DNA from: Cladopsammia gracilis
Lineage: Eukaryota > Cnidaria > Anthozoa > Scleractinia > Dendrophylliidae
DNA: 64,000 nt
NCBI GenBank assembly: GCA_022457155.1
Contig: JAJGOT010000607.1
Coordinates: forward strand, 366,001 to 430,000
Direction: 5' to 3'
Shown: positions 45,183 to 57,715 of the stretch, one piece after another
How positions within the stretch are numbered: the stretch's first letter is position 1
Layout of the letters: each line of letters opens with the position of its first letter
The notes under the pieces: generated by a model
Databases searched by the model: none
The model's input: the letters and a program-made list of their open reading frames with translations, nothing else
Told to the model about the DNA's origin: nothing
Translations under genes and position numbers: made by a program

Positions 45183-46132
45183 AGAACTGTCCGTAATAGA
45201 GAGGTGTATGTAAGGAAAGGTTTGACTATGCCGAATTATATTTGTAAAAATGATGATGAAAAAAGTTCCGTACGTAGTAATAAGATGACACAGAAGGATT
45301 TTATCTTTAAGAAACACAATATTATATTTAAACATTGATTCTCATTATTGTTTTTCTGGCTTTGAGAACAACACCAAACTGCAGAAAATGCCAAATGAAA
45401 CAACTTGGCAAAATTTTAAAGAGTAACGATCGTTAATAACCGAGTTCGGCATAACTAACACGATTTAGTATAAATCAACTAGCGTTCTAATTCTATCACA
45501 AATGCTGTTTTCTTAGTATTGGCTATTGCTACGCAACTCACTATCTCAGTTGTAGAAAGTGAGTAGAGTAAATAGCCTAATGGTAGCCGCTTCTTCGCGC
45601 TTTCGACGTGTCTGTGAAGAATATTCGTTGTTAAGTTTTGAAGGTTTAGTAGATTTATACTAAAACAATTAGATTATTCGCTTTGATCTCGTGATAGTTG
45701 ATTCGGGCTTCGCACGGCTTAACAACTATCACGCGATAGAAATCTCGAGCTCGTAATCTAATTGTTAAATATCAACCGGCCGCGGTACAGTGTCCGTTTA
45801 ACTGGGGCTATGCAGGGGCTTATAAGCTCCTGGGCTATGCCATGGGGAACGATTTTGACGAAATACTTGTAGAACACTAAGAGGAAGATGTCAAGTGAAT
45901 TTTCAAAGAGATAATCAACCGTAATCTGAGTTAATTTTCTGGCGAGTTTTCCAAGACACAGGGTGGTAAACTCAAGTTGCAATCCATTTCCATCCTGGCC
46001 ATCTGCAGCCCAAGACACTTTTCACTCTAAGAGCACATGTAAAGAAATTTCAAATAAAACTGGACCATTGTTTTTGGATTTCTGTGCCTGCCTACCTTAT
46101 CAATCAATCAATCAATTAATCAATCAATCAAT

Positions 46133-46415
46133 AGAGCAGTTTTCAATCGAGTGTCAAAAGTAATTACACAATTGCTTTGGTTTTGCATTGCTACGCTTTG
46201 TGATTGGCTAAAAATCTCGCGCCACTTTCTCGACCAATCAGAAGTAAAACCAAAACCAATCGTGACTTGCTCGCACGCGTTTTCCCGCGCTTGGCGCCGC
46301 CGACATGTAATTGCTTCGAGCTCTGATTGGTTCATTGGATCGTTTACGTCCGCTGTGATTGGTCAGAGTAATTACTTTGGTTTTGGTTTCACCACATTCA
46401 ATTGAAAACTGCTCT
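46133..46415. mobile_element. CCAAT-rich MITE, full copy 1
   Basis: Ends AGAGCAGTTTTCAATCGAGT and its complement (ATTCAATTGAAAACTGCTCT). The interior has three CCAAT/ATTGG pairs, GTTTTCCCGCGCTTGGCGCC and GTAATTGCTTCGAG. It is inserted in a CAAT-type microsatellite that continues on both sides. Confidence 0.85.
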
Positions 46416-46679
46416 AAATCAGTCAATCAATTAATCAGTAAATCAATCAGTATTAAATCAGTCACTCGCCTTCACGCAGGTACCAACCGCATCTCACGGT
46501 TGTTGGGTCATCATGCAACGTTTCTGCCCTGGGGACTGAGAAGCCGGCTGCGTGACAACTTCGTTCCCAGCAGAGTGGTTGGGGCGTTTCAATGTAAGAT
46601 CGTGGCCACGAAATTATCACATGGAGCTCGATCTCACAAAAGATCCCTTCAACGACATCAAATAAAGGGGTCAGTAACG

Positions 46680-46832
46680 ATAGCAACGATGCATTCCCAT
46701 ACACGAATACATTCCCATACAACGATACATTCCCATACAACGATACATTCCCATACGCGAATACATTCCCATACAACCTACATTCTCATACACGAATACA
46801 TTCCCATACAACGATACATTCCGATACAACGA
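46680..46832 (+). repeat. CATTCCCATACAACGATA minisatellite
   Basis: About eight units of 18-20 bp of the type CATTCCCATAC(AACGAT/ACGAAT)A. The open frames through it on both strands are repeat artefacts. Confidence 0.8.
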
Positions 46833-46977
46833 CAAATCCCATGGGCAGACCTGCACCTTTCGTAACGCCTCACAGGATTGGCCAAGGAAACAATAGAACA
46901 AACAACACAACAATGGACCCTAGCCCTAAAAACAATAGAGATGCATCTCATCCAGGTCGAAAGAAATTAGAGGTTCC

Positions 46978-47049
46978 GAACAACCTCGTTCCCAGGGCTT
47001 TTCCCTTCGACCCTCTCTCGAAGGGAAAAGCTCTGGGAACGAGGTTGGG
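46978..47049. repeat. Hairpin (AACCTCGTTCCCAGGGCTTT)
   Basis: Arms of about 30 bp (ACCTCGTTCCCAGGGCTTTT, then CCCTTCGA, with its complement) surround a short loop. A small foldback element; no gene. Confidence 0.7.
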
Positions 47050-47378
47050 TTCCGAAGAAGTGCAGGCCTACTGAATCCCATACAAATCTCTATATTTCAT
47101 TGTGAACCTGAGCTGCCTGTTAAATAACGCATAGTAAAGAGACTGTCACTGAGTTTTAAGATCCTTTCAGACCGAAGTCTAGCTGCACCCTGTTTTAAAC
47201 CAGAACCAAAGTAAAACTACAGACTGTAAAAGGGCACATACACAATTTCCAACCTCCTCTCCAGGCCTTCTCCGATTTCAAAATGGCGCCCGACCCGCCA
47301 GTTTGAAAACGGAGACGGCCCTGGGGACGAGTTTGCGCAATTTATGCCTGGATGAATTAATTGTAAGAAATGGCTGCA

Positions 47379-47573
47379 CTATAGACCATTTTCATAATGG
47401 CGGGCAAGTTATTTAATATTCTTTTATATCTATGTTAATTAACCCTAGTGGCCTTGTTAGCGTATGAAAAATTCAAAAGAATTTTTACTCTAAAATAAGG
47501 CCAATAGGGCTAATTAACATACATATAACAGAATAAATAAATTGGCCGCCACTCAGAAAAAGGTCTATACACC
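47379..47573. mobile_element. MITE with ATAGACC(A)TTTTC ends
   Basis: Left CTATAGACCATTTTCATAAT and right AGAAAAAGGTCTATA are imperfect inverted repeats; the interior contains TTAATTAACCCTAGTGGCC facing GGCCAATAGGGCTAATTAAC. TA edges suggest a Tc1/mariner-like origin. Confidence 0.65.
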
Positions 47574-47671
47574 TCCACGGTTTGGCCTTCTACATGGCTA
47601 TGCGTCCTATGCCATGCTGATGAGTCTTATAATTAAGGACGAAACGTTAGAGTGGCTGCCAAGTTAAAAGC

Positions 47672-48045
47672 CTGGTTGGGGGAGGGGGGTGGGGGGGGGG
47701 GGGGGGGGAGAACTCCCCAGTATAAAAATGACGGGGGTGCTCGTAGGAAATTTTCGAAAAGCACCCTAAAAGGTACCAGAATTATGTTTGATGGGCGTGG
47801 CTCAAACGAATTTTTACCCCTGGCCTAAGAGGAACCAATTATAAAACAACACATGTCATAGTCTGTCATATTTTTTCGGCTTAATACCCTAAAAGGTATC
47901 GCGATAATTCTAACGGTGGTCATTTTAGATTTTAGCACCCTAAGCGGTACCAATCTACAAATTTTGACCCCAAAAAGGTACACCAGCACCCCGTCATTTT
48001 TATATGGGAGTCCCCCCCCCCCCCCTCCCCTCCCCCGGGGTTAAA
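47672..48045. mobile_element. MITE with G-tract termini
   Basis: The left end is an almost pure G run followed by AGTATAAAAATGACGGGGGT; the right end is ACCCCGTCATTTTTATATGG followed by an almost pure C run. The ends are inverted repeats. The interior includes repeated ACCCTAAAAGGTA-type strings. A fragment of the family lies at about 58860-59060 (TGGGCGTGGCTCAA shared). Confidence 0.75.
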
Positions 48046-51000
48046 GGGTTATTTGTCTGTGTTCACGGCGTACAGCCTCTGGCAAAACCGCGAAGATATA
48101 GTGTATATCCGTTCATTTCAGTCAATGGTTAGCCTGTGCACAGAGGTCGATCTCTTTATAATATTTCCATTACTTCTCTGTCTGTGTTGCATGAATATAT
48201 AATTAGTAGCAACAATCCTTTCTGGCTACAGCCCCTTTTGAGTTGATTACTGTCTAAAACATGCTAAAAAGTTCTCGCGAAAAAAATGCGGGTGGAACTA
48301 CGCCAGCGAAAAGTATTTACGCTTTTAATCCACTGTCGGTTGCTTTTTGTTCACCGGTTACATAGATTTCAAACCACACTGAATTCGTAATTACTCATCT
48401 TAAACGCCCACACTCACGGCACTTGCGGCTATTACTTGTATTTCCGCCGTGGGCAAAAGTTTGCCGCTTGTAAAACTGCCTTATTGAAATCTATTGTAGT
48501 TTTGTGCTATAATAGCCAATATACTAACAAGGCAGCTCGTTAGGGCTACAATAGCTGGAATCGTGGGTGGTATATGTTGACTACTGTTTTGGTTTACAAA
48601 AACGGCGTCGATCCTTAGAGCGCGGTAACTGAAAAAGCCTTTGTAAATTGACTATTTACATTTTTTTATTCCAAAGCCTTAATGTTATGGCTTTGATTGG
48701 AAAGATATATTCACAAATCTTGGGCTTGTGAGAGTTCAAATCAAATGTACATCCTTTACTGCAATATATTTGGTGCTTGCGGATGACTGTATTTTTTGGA
48801 ATGTAAATATCTCATTAACGCTCGTTAAAAGAAACCGGATTCAAAAGAATAATTACCGAACGTGTTAAACTGTGATTTGGCGTTTGGCATTCATTAAGGA
48901 AGACTAACTGAACGTGCAGTGAATTTGTTTTAATAAAAATTAAGTAATTTCTGTTTTGGTCACTGACAGAGTAAATAAACAGTTATTAATCATTTTATAG
49001 TTCGTCACGTAGACACTAGAATGTTCCAATGCCGGATAACAAAGCGCTCAGCTGTGTCCTAAAGCTGTTATGTCGGTTTATGAGTGTTTATGTCGATCTA
49101 TGAATATATGAGATTGGCCAAGAACGTGCCAAGAACACAGGCTGAAATTTTGTTAACAACGTCTTTATTTTGATTTCTTATTTTTACGATGAGCTAACTG
49201 AACTCAAAATGCTAGAATTATTGCAGCTTTGCAGATTGTTTTTCATTTCAAAATAGCAACTTGGCCTTTTCTTTCTTTTCTGATCATCCAGAAGTATGAT
49301 TAACTGAGGTACCATTTCTACACCAGTTATCTCAAAAACATTGTTCGGAACGTTTTCTGCCTCAAATCGCCTATAGCCTGTGACATTCAATTCCGGCTCA
49401 GCCACAGCTTATAAATTAGACGTTCTCACATAAAAAAGTGGACATGATGTAACCGCCCACTCGGACAGAAATTAAAAAAAAATTCAATGAGTTGAAGTCA
49501 TTGGAAATCTATTGACTAAATATGCTCTAAGATATTTTATCAAAAACAAATGTGAAAGTGAGTCAAAAACAAAATAATAAAAAAGTAAAACAACTAAAAA
49601 CTGGCGTTTATCTGACGGAAAACATGTACCCAGCTGGTTTTGAAGAACCCATTAGAAAGCTGCTGAAGGAAGTTGTTTGTAAATTTATAAAATTCATGAA
49701 AACATACTCCTTTTCGACCTGTACACTGATTTGTCTCGATACGTCTCGCAAAATTTTCAAGCGGTAGAATTCAACGGGTCTCACAGTCTCGTTTTTTTCT
49801 CCTGTCCGCCCAGTCTCGGAGTCTCGAGTTTTCATGAAGCTGTTTCAGAGTAGCGGTCCTCACTTTTTGGCAAAAAGTTAGGCTCGCAGAAAAAATACTG
49901 GTCCCGTCGCCTCGCAATCGAGCAAAGCCTCGAATTTACCACTCGCCTCCCATAATGAATGAAACAAAGACGGCTAATGATTTGTTCATTTTAATCTCGA
50001 CTGGAAACGATTATCCGCTCTAAAACTTGACGGTAAATGAATGACCCTTATTTCACGATACACTGGTATGGTTGGTAGTATGGTGAAATTTTAGTAGATT
50101 ACAGCCTGATAATTTAATCGACAACTAGACCAGTTTATTACGTCTGCGGGTTCAGGGTCACAGGCTTGGCTCCTGTATTTTTTTGTCAATTCGCTTCCGT
50201 CGAATCTCGTCTTTTTCACTGAATTTTTCTCGATTTTGAACGATTGTAAACTTTCGTCATGGTCGGCCCGGATGCTGTGAATTAACACCGTCATTTCAGT
50301 CGTATGTTGTATTTTTTCCCACGAACCCGCAAAAACACTAACGGGATATACCATGCATGCATGATCAGACATTGGGCTACACGGGTGGTCATCGATAAGC
50401 AGGCGATAAGTGACCCACGGCTCTAGAAATTTCTCTTTGCTTCAAGCGGCGTGCAAGGGTCGAAATATGTTCAAGTTAATGACCAGAATATTCAACCTAG
50501 AAAAGTTTTCTATAGCTCTTCAGTTATAAACTACGAGCAGTCTCTCTTTCCCAGCTAACTAGTCCGTCGAGCGAGAAACGAAAAAACATTAGCGAGCGGA
50601 TAATGGCCGCGCGAAACTGGGAGCGAGGCAGGCGCGCCCCCAGTATCCGCTCGCTAATGTTTTTTCGTTTCTCGCTCGACGGACTAAGCTGCTCGTAGTC
50701 TACTTAAGTTTATATGGAGTCTAGAAATTTTAATTGTAGTAAAGATCTAAAACCGGCTCCTGTTAATGTCTTACTTTATTGATTTATTATTTCCGCCTTA
50801 GTAAAGCCGCAGATGAAATGTTAATGATGCAGAGATTCATCGTACATTTCCTGCAACCCGTTATGAGCTCGATTCTGGAAATTTCTCTTCAATTCAATTT
50901 AAGATCGAAATTTGCCAGAACAAGTTAAATTCTTTCCGGCTGAGAATAGAAAGCCGCATCACCGACGCCTCCCATTTCCTAAGCAAAGGAAATACGGGAA

Positions 51001-52840
51001 GTCTGTGCGCATGCGCAGGCGTCAAATATAATCATTTGAAGATTTGTTTCGCTTTTCTTGCCTGATCTCTTTATAAATTCGGTGTTAAGCCTATCCGTTT
51101 CACTATCCAAGGCGTTCAAATTCAAAAACTATTAAATAAGAAAAACAAACTCTATTTAAATCTAATAAAAGCCTGCGGACACACAGCCGCCTCTCATTGC
51201 TCCCAGCCGCTAGCATCTATTGAGCAACAATCAACGCATCATTGAAGTACTGCTCATTCAGCATTCTTGCTCAATTCAGTCATTTGTGTTAGCCACCGTC
51301 ACGATTTATTGCGGAGTAAACTCAAAAAGTTAGAAACGCCTCTTAGAGCATAATAAACCCAAGACCAATACAGGCAAGATGTTTTTTTTTTTTCAGTTAG
51401 AGCCACCTTACGCAAGTTTTAAGCAGCGCGTCACAAATGTACCACATTGGAAAGTGTGTGTCGGGTTGCGAAACACTTGGGTTGTGAATTGAGAACTTCC
51501 TGTTTTATATTTTTTATTTATTTATTTTAATTTTCGGAAAGGGCTTATCCAGGTCTATCTTTTTTTTTTTAATTATAACAGCAGTGGTTTCCGAGAGCTC
51601 ACCATCGCAAAGAAGTATTTTCTTTCCGCTGTTTCGCTATTCAGTCTATCACCCTCGGAAACAATTGTTTCACAAGCGGACAATTGATAAACTAGCTGAT
51701 TCTTTGAAATATATACAATATTTGTAAATAACGTCTCTCAGGTGTAACAAGTTATTTTTACGAAAAAAAAAATAACACGCAAAGTTATGATTCTCCTTTT
51801 CTGCCGTTTTTCAATGATATTTCCTTATTTTATTTGACTATGACTGAGCACATTTGCTAATTTTATATTTCTATATATTTAATTTCGCGCGTGATGTGCG
51901 TACAAATGACAGAAACATCTTATAATACAGCGACGGCCTAGTTTGTTTCCGAATACGGAAAAATTGTTATGACGAACAAAATAGTAAACATAATTGAACA
52001 AGATATCCTTTTTTAAATTAAACAGAAGTTTAAAAAGAAGAAAATAGAAAGAAATTACTTTCGTTGTTGTTTAATTAGTCACGAACACAACAGTGCATAG
52101 TACGGTTGTCATGGCAACAGAACTATCGACTCCTTTCTAGATTTTGAGGGTTTTTGATACAGCTTTCGTCCGGCATTCATCAGAAAGAAAGATTTTACAT
52201 ACGTGTACTTGAAGTAAAAGCTTTCTCTTTTGTAAATAAATTGCCAATTAGTTAATTGTCACAGAGCTGTTCAGAGAAAAATCGAGAATAAAAAAGCGCA
52301 CGTAAAGAAACTGATTTCATTCACTTCAATGAATGCCTTGCAAGTATGTATTTAAGTTCGAAGCGCGATAAAAATGAACTGAAAATCATTTTTTTTTTAA
52401 GAAATCACGAGGATTATGGTGTGAGTCATTATCTGCTGTCGCTCATTATGCGCATTATTCACGTTTGATGTATTGTTCTCTGACTTCCGACCCAAACAAG
52501 TCGGGAGATATGACTCGTCATGAGAAAAATATATCCCTCCTTCTCATGCACGGGTCTTGTGACACGTATAAATCATCTGACCGCAACTTGCTCATTGAAA
52601 TCTATTTTTGTCAAAATTGCTGAACAAGAAATTCTCTTCCAGCGTCCTTCCTTGTGGCGTTTTCAAGTAAATGATTCAATTTATCGACCATCTGATGATG
52701 TCGTGTTAGCACGAAAATGTTTTTTGCCGCACGAATATGCAAATTTTCGAACAAACGAATGACCGGAAAAGTTTCTATTTTATTGAACAATGGTTTTTGT
52801 GTTTCTAGCCAATCATATGCCGTAAATTGCATCAGATGAC
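48046..52840. other. Repeat-poor intergenic region upstream of the Tribbles gene
   Basis: No gene, tandem repeat or TIR element is recognised here except a foldback at 50531-50702. Short open frames such as the minus-strand one at 49184-49405 have no recognisable domain. The stretch may hold regulatory sequence for the Tribbles gene, but nothing in it proves this. Confidence 0.4.
50531..50702. mobile_element. Foldback element (TAGTCCGTCGAGCGAGAAAC)
   Basis: Left arm CTACGAGCAG...TAGTCCGTCGAGCGAGAAAC and beyond, mirrored by GTTTCTCGCTCGACGGACTA...CTGCTCGTAG. The arms are about 60 bp and nearly perfect, with a GC-rich centre (GGCCGCGCGAAACTGGGAGC). Confidence 0.8.
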
Positions 52841-52842
52841 CT

Positions 52843-52920
52843 GATGATGACGAAATAGTTCCTTATATGGAGAGGTGGGCTTCTTCGGAGCGCAAAACAC
52901 AAAACCATCATTGCGTCAGT
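52843..52920 (+). promoter_or_regulatory. Candidate Tribbles promoter: CArG box and CRE-like sites
   Basis: A perfect CArG consensus, CCTTATATGG (52861-52870), lies 430 bp before the start codon and could also act as a TATA-like element. It is bracketed by two bZIP-like sites, GATGACGAAAT (about 52845) and TTGCGTCAG (about 52912). The layout resembles immediate-early promoters that respond to SRF and CREB/ATF. Positions are read from sequence; function is inferred. Confidence 0.4.
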
Positions 52921-53301
52921 TCGTCCTGATGTGTCCTCAGTTTTAATTTTCGTTGCGAAACTCCAATGTCGAAACTTAGTTGAGTATTACACCATCATGG
53001 CTGTTGTTTTCTACCTTGATTGCTAGAAAAAGGCCAGAGGGGCCTTCTAGCGAATCAAACCACCACCGAGGGTAGAATATCGAGAGAAACCGGCGATTTC
53101 CGATCAAAATTATTGTTGGGCTACGATTTGTCTTACGCCATCACTTCGCCACTTGCGTGCAACGTCATAGCTCTTACTTGGCAAAAACGGAATTACATGT
53201 AAAGTCTACACGGACGCATTTTGCTGATTTGGTTGCGTCGATTGCTCTGTATTCGTTCCACGAAGAAAGAGTTTATTTGAAAGGAAATTTTGTTGCTTTA
53301 A

Positions 53302-56300
53302 ATGAACTCTTCCACGATTCGCTACCATCCGTATCAGCGCAATGCATCCAAAACAAATATTGAATCTACGCCATTACCAAACTTGACTATAACGCATCAA
53401 GCAACGAAGCGGACAAATGATTTACCACAAATATGCAAAGTTGGAAAGTATCTTTTACTGGAAAGACCCGGTGGAAGCGCTTTATATAAAGCAGTGGACA
53501 CAGAAGCGAAAACAGAACTTGCTTGCAAGATAATAGACGTGAATAAATTCCGGGAGTCACTCGCGCCGATGTTTCATCTCCCACCTCACGACGGCATCAA
53601 CAAGATTATCGAAATTTTGGTCAGTGACTCCTACGCGTACGTATTTTTTGAGCGATCCTTTGGGGATCTACACTCTTACGTTAGAACGAAACGCAGACTA
53701 AAGGAAGAGGAGGCCAGCAAATTATTTCGTCAGATCGTCAGTTCGGTTGCACATTGTCACGAATCGGGTGTTGTCTTGCGCGACTTGAAACTGAGGAAGT
53801 TTGTGTTTCAAAATCCCGAGAGGTAAGCGTCGTTTTTCTCGATCTGCAAGTAACGAGGTTTTCATATAGCTATATTACTCATTACTATATATAATGTCGT
53901 ATTTTCCATGTGCTTTATTGCTGAACCTATTCAGTATTGTTCGGTGTGCTCCTCGTGGCAAGATTGTGTGAACAGTGATGCAGCGTGGCTTATGAACGGG
54001 TAGTGCAAGATTTGTTGTGGTTTTATCTCTCTTAGCTACTGACGCGATGTGGTATTTTCATTGCTGTTCACTACTCTTAATAACAAAATACAGCGTCCTA
54101 AAAGGATCGGGCTTGAATCTAACCGTGACAAAAGGCTTAGAAATTCGCATGTATATTTTTTTCATGACAATAACAAAATGCTGTTCGTGTATTTCAGTTC
54201 ATTTCCGGTTCGTAGCATTTTGTCGGCACCTGCACTTGGAATGTATGAAATCCATTTCGTGGCGCTGTTTTAGCAACAAAGAATCGAAAACTCGTAAAAT
54301 TAGAAAAACCACTTGAACTAAGAGCGAAATTAGAGGGAATTGTTAGGACACAAATCGTTGGATGCTAAAAATTATGATAATTTTGTGTGGGTTGATGTTT
54401 TATCGTTTCCGTGGATTTCGTCATGCGCGTCTTTGTGGGATAAATAGAAATCAAAACGCAATGATGGCTAAAAATTGGGACGTAGGATTTTTCCGATGAA
54501 AAATTGCTTTTCATCGTTTTTCCTTCCACTACCCCCGCCGCATTTCTCATGTTTGCCCCGTTCCGGAAATGGCGGGTGTCGGCGGCGGGAAATTTTAATC
54601 TTTATTGTCAGTCTACCCGCTCGATCACCTTCTTTGGGAGAACTTTTCATTGAATCGTCAAAGGAAACGCGATCAATTTAATTAGATTTCGCGAGAAATG
54701 CTTTGAAATCCACAGATCAGGTTTAATTTTGAAACCGATGATGTGGTAGTTATGAGTCGTTGGCAGATGAAATCATTCTCCACGTGGCATTTCAAAATCT
54801 CTAAACGTTGCAAGTTTGTCAAGCCGGGCTAGCCACGTGGAATTGCGTTACCGCCTTTGTGCTTTATTCTCGAGACATGGCCGTTATTTGGACGACAAAG
54901 CATTTATTGTAGAAACACAATTAAATTGCACGCTTTTACTAAACTTACGGCGTGTTCCGACGATCGCTTATTGTTCGTGAAGATTTTCAAAAGACGATCG
55001 CTCGTGTTGACAATATCCTTTGATTTGTAGCCGTGATCGTTAAAAGCATCTTTCTCCCCATTTTGATATGTGTTTTTTTTAAAGTAATCCTTGCTAAGAA
55101 TTGCCCGAGATTTCCACTGTATATTGTTAGAGAATATTCGTCCATGCTTTCAAGTGCTATAAAAAGGGATAAGTTACGAATAGATTGTCTAAAAGATCAG
55201 TTCCTTGCTTTGCACACCATACGGGCGAGACCACCACGAGATGATTTATACCTCATAACAAAAGCTGTCATTTTGTTTTATCAAAGGTGTTTCATTTTTA
55301 TTTCCTTGACAAGACCTTTGCTCTTCCACTTCCTTTTGATTTTATTTTTGTTTTGCGTGCTAATTTTGCACATTAAACTTTGCCCTACTGCCGGAAAAAC
55401 TGAAATAAATCGTTCAATTTAAATACAGCTGTTGACAAGAACTTGCAATGCTTTAAAAAACCTTCAGAAAGGAACGAAATTGGAGCTGTTTTCTTTCAAA
55501 GAAAAAGGTTTGGATTCGTTTCTCAATCACCTGTATTTAATCATAGATTTTAAATGGATTTTTAGTATAAAAAACAATTTCGCTTTCTTCAAACAATATT
55601 CAAACGATGTCAAATGGTAAATGTTTGCTAATGGCAATGATTCAGCGCTGCGAAATGAACAGTTTAAAGTCACGCCATTTTTTTTTTACATCTTATTGAA
55701 GATATACAGTTACATTCAGCACAAGGAATAATCGATTTATTGTGCTTTAGATCAAGGCGACATTTAACCCGGGTTACATGTAAGACAGATGTCAGGTGAG
55801 AACGCATTTTGACGGAAATTCTCGTGAATGGAGGAATAAAAAAAGAAAGGAAATGTATTTATAGAAAATCGGATCTTTTGAAACAAACCCCTTTTCAGAC
55901 TATTTGAATCAAATTGTATTTCTCGATTGTGCGTTTTTTTTTACTTCGCAGCCTCCATATTGAGTTTATCGTATGGCCTTTACAAGAGTTTTAGATTTTG
56001 CAAAGTATAACAGAAGAAAATCAAACGGAAACAATAGGAAATTAAAAGACTTCTGTCTCCGAAGTGATCGCGCCCTTATTTCGTCTGTATAACTAAAGCA
56101 CAATTTAAGAGTATGCGACAAACCACAAGACAGTGAAATTCAATTCGATCTTTCCAAAATGCACACGAGTTGTTCAGTTGATAGCTTGTCTTTTGTTTAT
56201 TGTTGAAATGTTTTAGCAGTAAGTGGTCTCGTTTTCTTTAGAAACACCAGCTCCTATCGGTCTGAATGCCGTACATGTGAAATAAAACGATCCATACACG

Positions 56301-57715
56301 TGCTTTTTACGGGACACCACCTGGTCAACGCCCTTTTGGTTCGTGAAAAATATCGCAATTTTAGAATTCACGTTTCTCGTAGATCTCGGATTGCTAGAAA
56401 CTTACATTAATTTAAATCCGCAGTGCTATCGTTAAACAACAACTAAGCTCTCCATACATGTTTTTATGTTGATTTTTTTTTTACAAATTGACCACCGTAT
56501 TCTGGAAACTAATTGAAACAATGTCAATTCCGGTCGATCCTTTGTTACATCTCGTTTCGATCTCTCTTTGATTCTTTGTCTGTTGAAAATAAAAAAAAAA
56601 CACGAACCTTGCACGATGCTCAGGCTAAGCGCTGCGAGCAAAATATTAAATGAAATGTAGCGACATAATCTACGATTTCGAAGATTGAATAAATTTGCGC
56701 TCCAGATTCAGAAAATCCCTTTGAATTCTTTTTTTTTTGTCGTCATTCTCACGTGCGCAATTCACGCACGTGGTTCGCGGGAGCCCAACTTGCAGCTCAC
56801 ATTGTTCTTTGTTAGGTTCTTTTGCTTTGTGTGGCACTAATTGCGTTATCGTGTTTTCTGGACACGGTAAAAGAAAATCTCTTTAGAGATAGGGTTTTTC
56901 CGACATGCGAAAGTTGCCCACAGAATCGCAGCTTGTCACTCTACACGAGCTGATTTTGCAGCCCGACGGAATGAGGCCACCCATTATATTTCATTTGGCT
57001 ACACCAAACATATCTATAGCTCTAGTTTACTTGTGAACAGGCTTCTTTTACGGGAATGGGGTTAAAAAGAAAATCAGCTAGCCAAGCGCGGACAAGGGAA
57101 GGAGAGAACAAAAAAAAAAGCCTGCTCGCAGGCTACTATAGAGTCGAATGTTGGAACCGCATCACTTAAAAAGGGGGTTAAACTTTATAGGGAATGCTAT
57201 CAAACTGTTTAACCATTGATAAGTAACGTTTTTGTTTCTTTCTTATCAGAACGAATGTGAAGCTCGAGGGTCTAGAAGACGCCTTCCCCCTGGATGGGCA
57301 AGACGATACCTTGGAAGACAAACATGGGTGCCCTGCGTACGTAAGCCCGGAAATCTTACAAGCGAGTGGGGGCTATTCTGGCAAAGCGGCGGACATTTGG
57401 AGTCTTGGTGTTATGTTGTATACTATGCTTGTGGGTCGGTACCCTTTTCATGACACGGAACCTAGCGTCCTATTCACGAAAATTCGGCGCGGACATTTTA
57501 CGATTCCAGATACAATTTCATCGAAGGCTAAATGCCTTATTCGATCCATGATGCGACGGGAGCCGACCGAAAGACTCTCCGCGAGGGAAATTCTCGAGCA
57601 TCCGTGGTTCATGTCTAGTTTTCATATCACTAGTCCTTGTAAAATAGATCAGAAACTTGCAGATCAAACGGTGCCCGACCTAGCGTCCGATGACACTCCG
57701 TCCTTCTTCGTTTGA
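53302..57715 (+). CDS. Tribbles-family pseudokinase (complete, two exons)
   Basis: Exon 1 is 53302-53822, the intron 53823-57249 (GT-AG), exon 2 57250-57715; 328 residues. The kinase fold is degenerate as in Tribbles: no proper glycine loop ([14 protein letters not shown]), CK at 75-76, LRDLKLRKF at 159-167 in place of HRDLKxxN, and LEGLEDAF at 179-186 where DFG would be (vertebrate Tribbles have SLE). [17 protein letters not shown] sequence (198-208), [19 protein letters not shown] and the C-lobe follow. The tail carries the family's two docking motifs, HPWF (291-294, MEK-binding type) and DQTVPD (312-317, COP1-binding type). Tribbles proteins act as scaffolds that bring substrates such as C/EBP factors to the COP1 ubiquitin ligase and modulate MAPK and Akt signalling. 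The start is the first ATG of an open frame that ends the 5' UTR; length is slightly under the vertebrate 343-372. Confidence 0.95.
53823..57249 (+). other. Tribbles intron, 3.4 kb, repeat-poor
   Basis: A single phase-2 intron splits an arginine codon just before the DFG-equivalent. It is AT-rich, with no TIR pair, tandem array or exon-like ORF recognised; a CCTGCTCGCAGGCTA fragment of the foldback family lies near 57119. Confidence 0.7.

Noticed and set aside
46359..46865. 168-codon open frame with HSHTTI repeats
   Set aside because: It starts inside a MITE end and ends in the CATTCCCATACAACGATA minisatellite; the opposite strand is open too, as expected for a repeat without stops.
49184..49405. 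Minus-strand 73-codon frame beginning MAEPELNVTGY
   Set aside because: Composition looks protein-like at first, but there is no recognisable domain, no neighbouring exon with compatible splice sites, and it ends in Ser-rich low complexity. Not enough to call a gene.
55033..55422. 129-codon frame with hydrophobic C-terminus in the Tribbles intron
   Set aside because: AT-rich intronic sequence readily gives hydrophobic frames; no homology, and the Tribbles exons splice cleanly past it.
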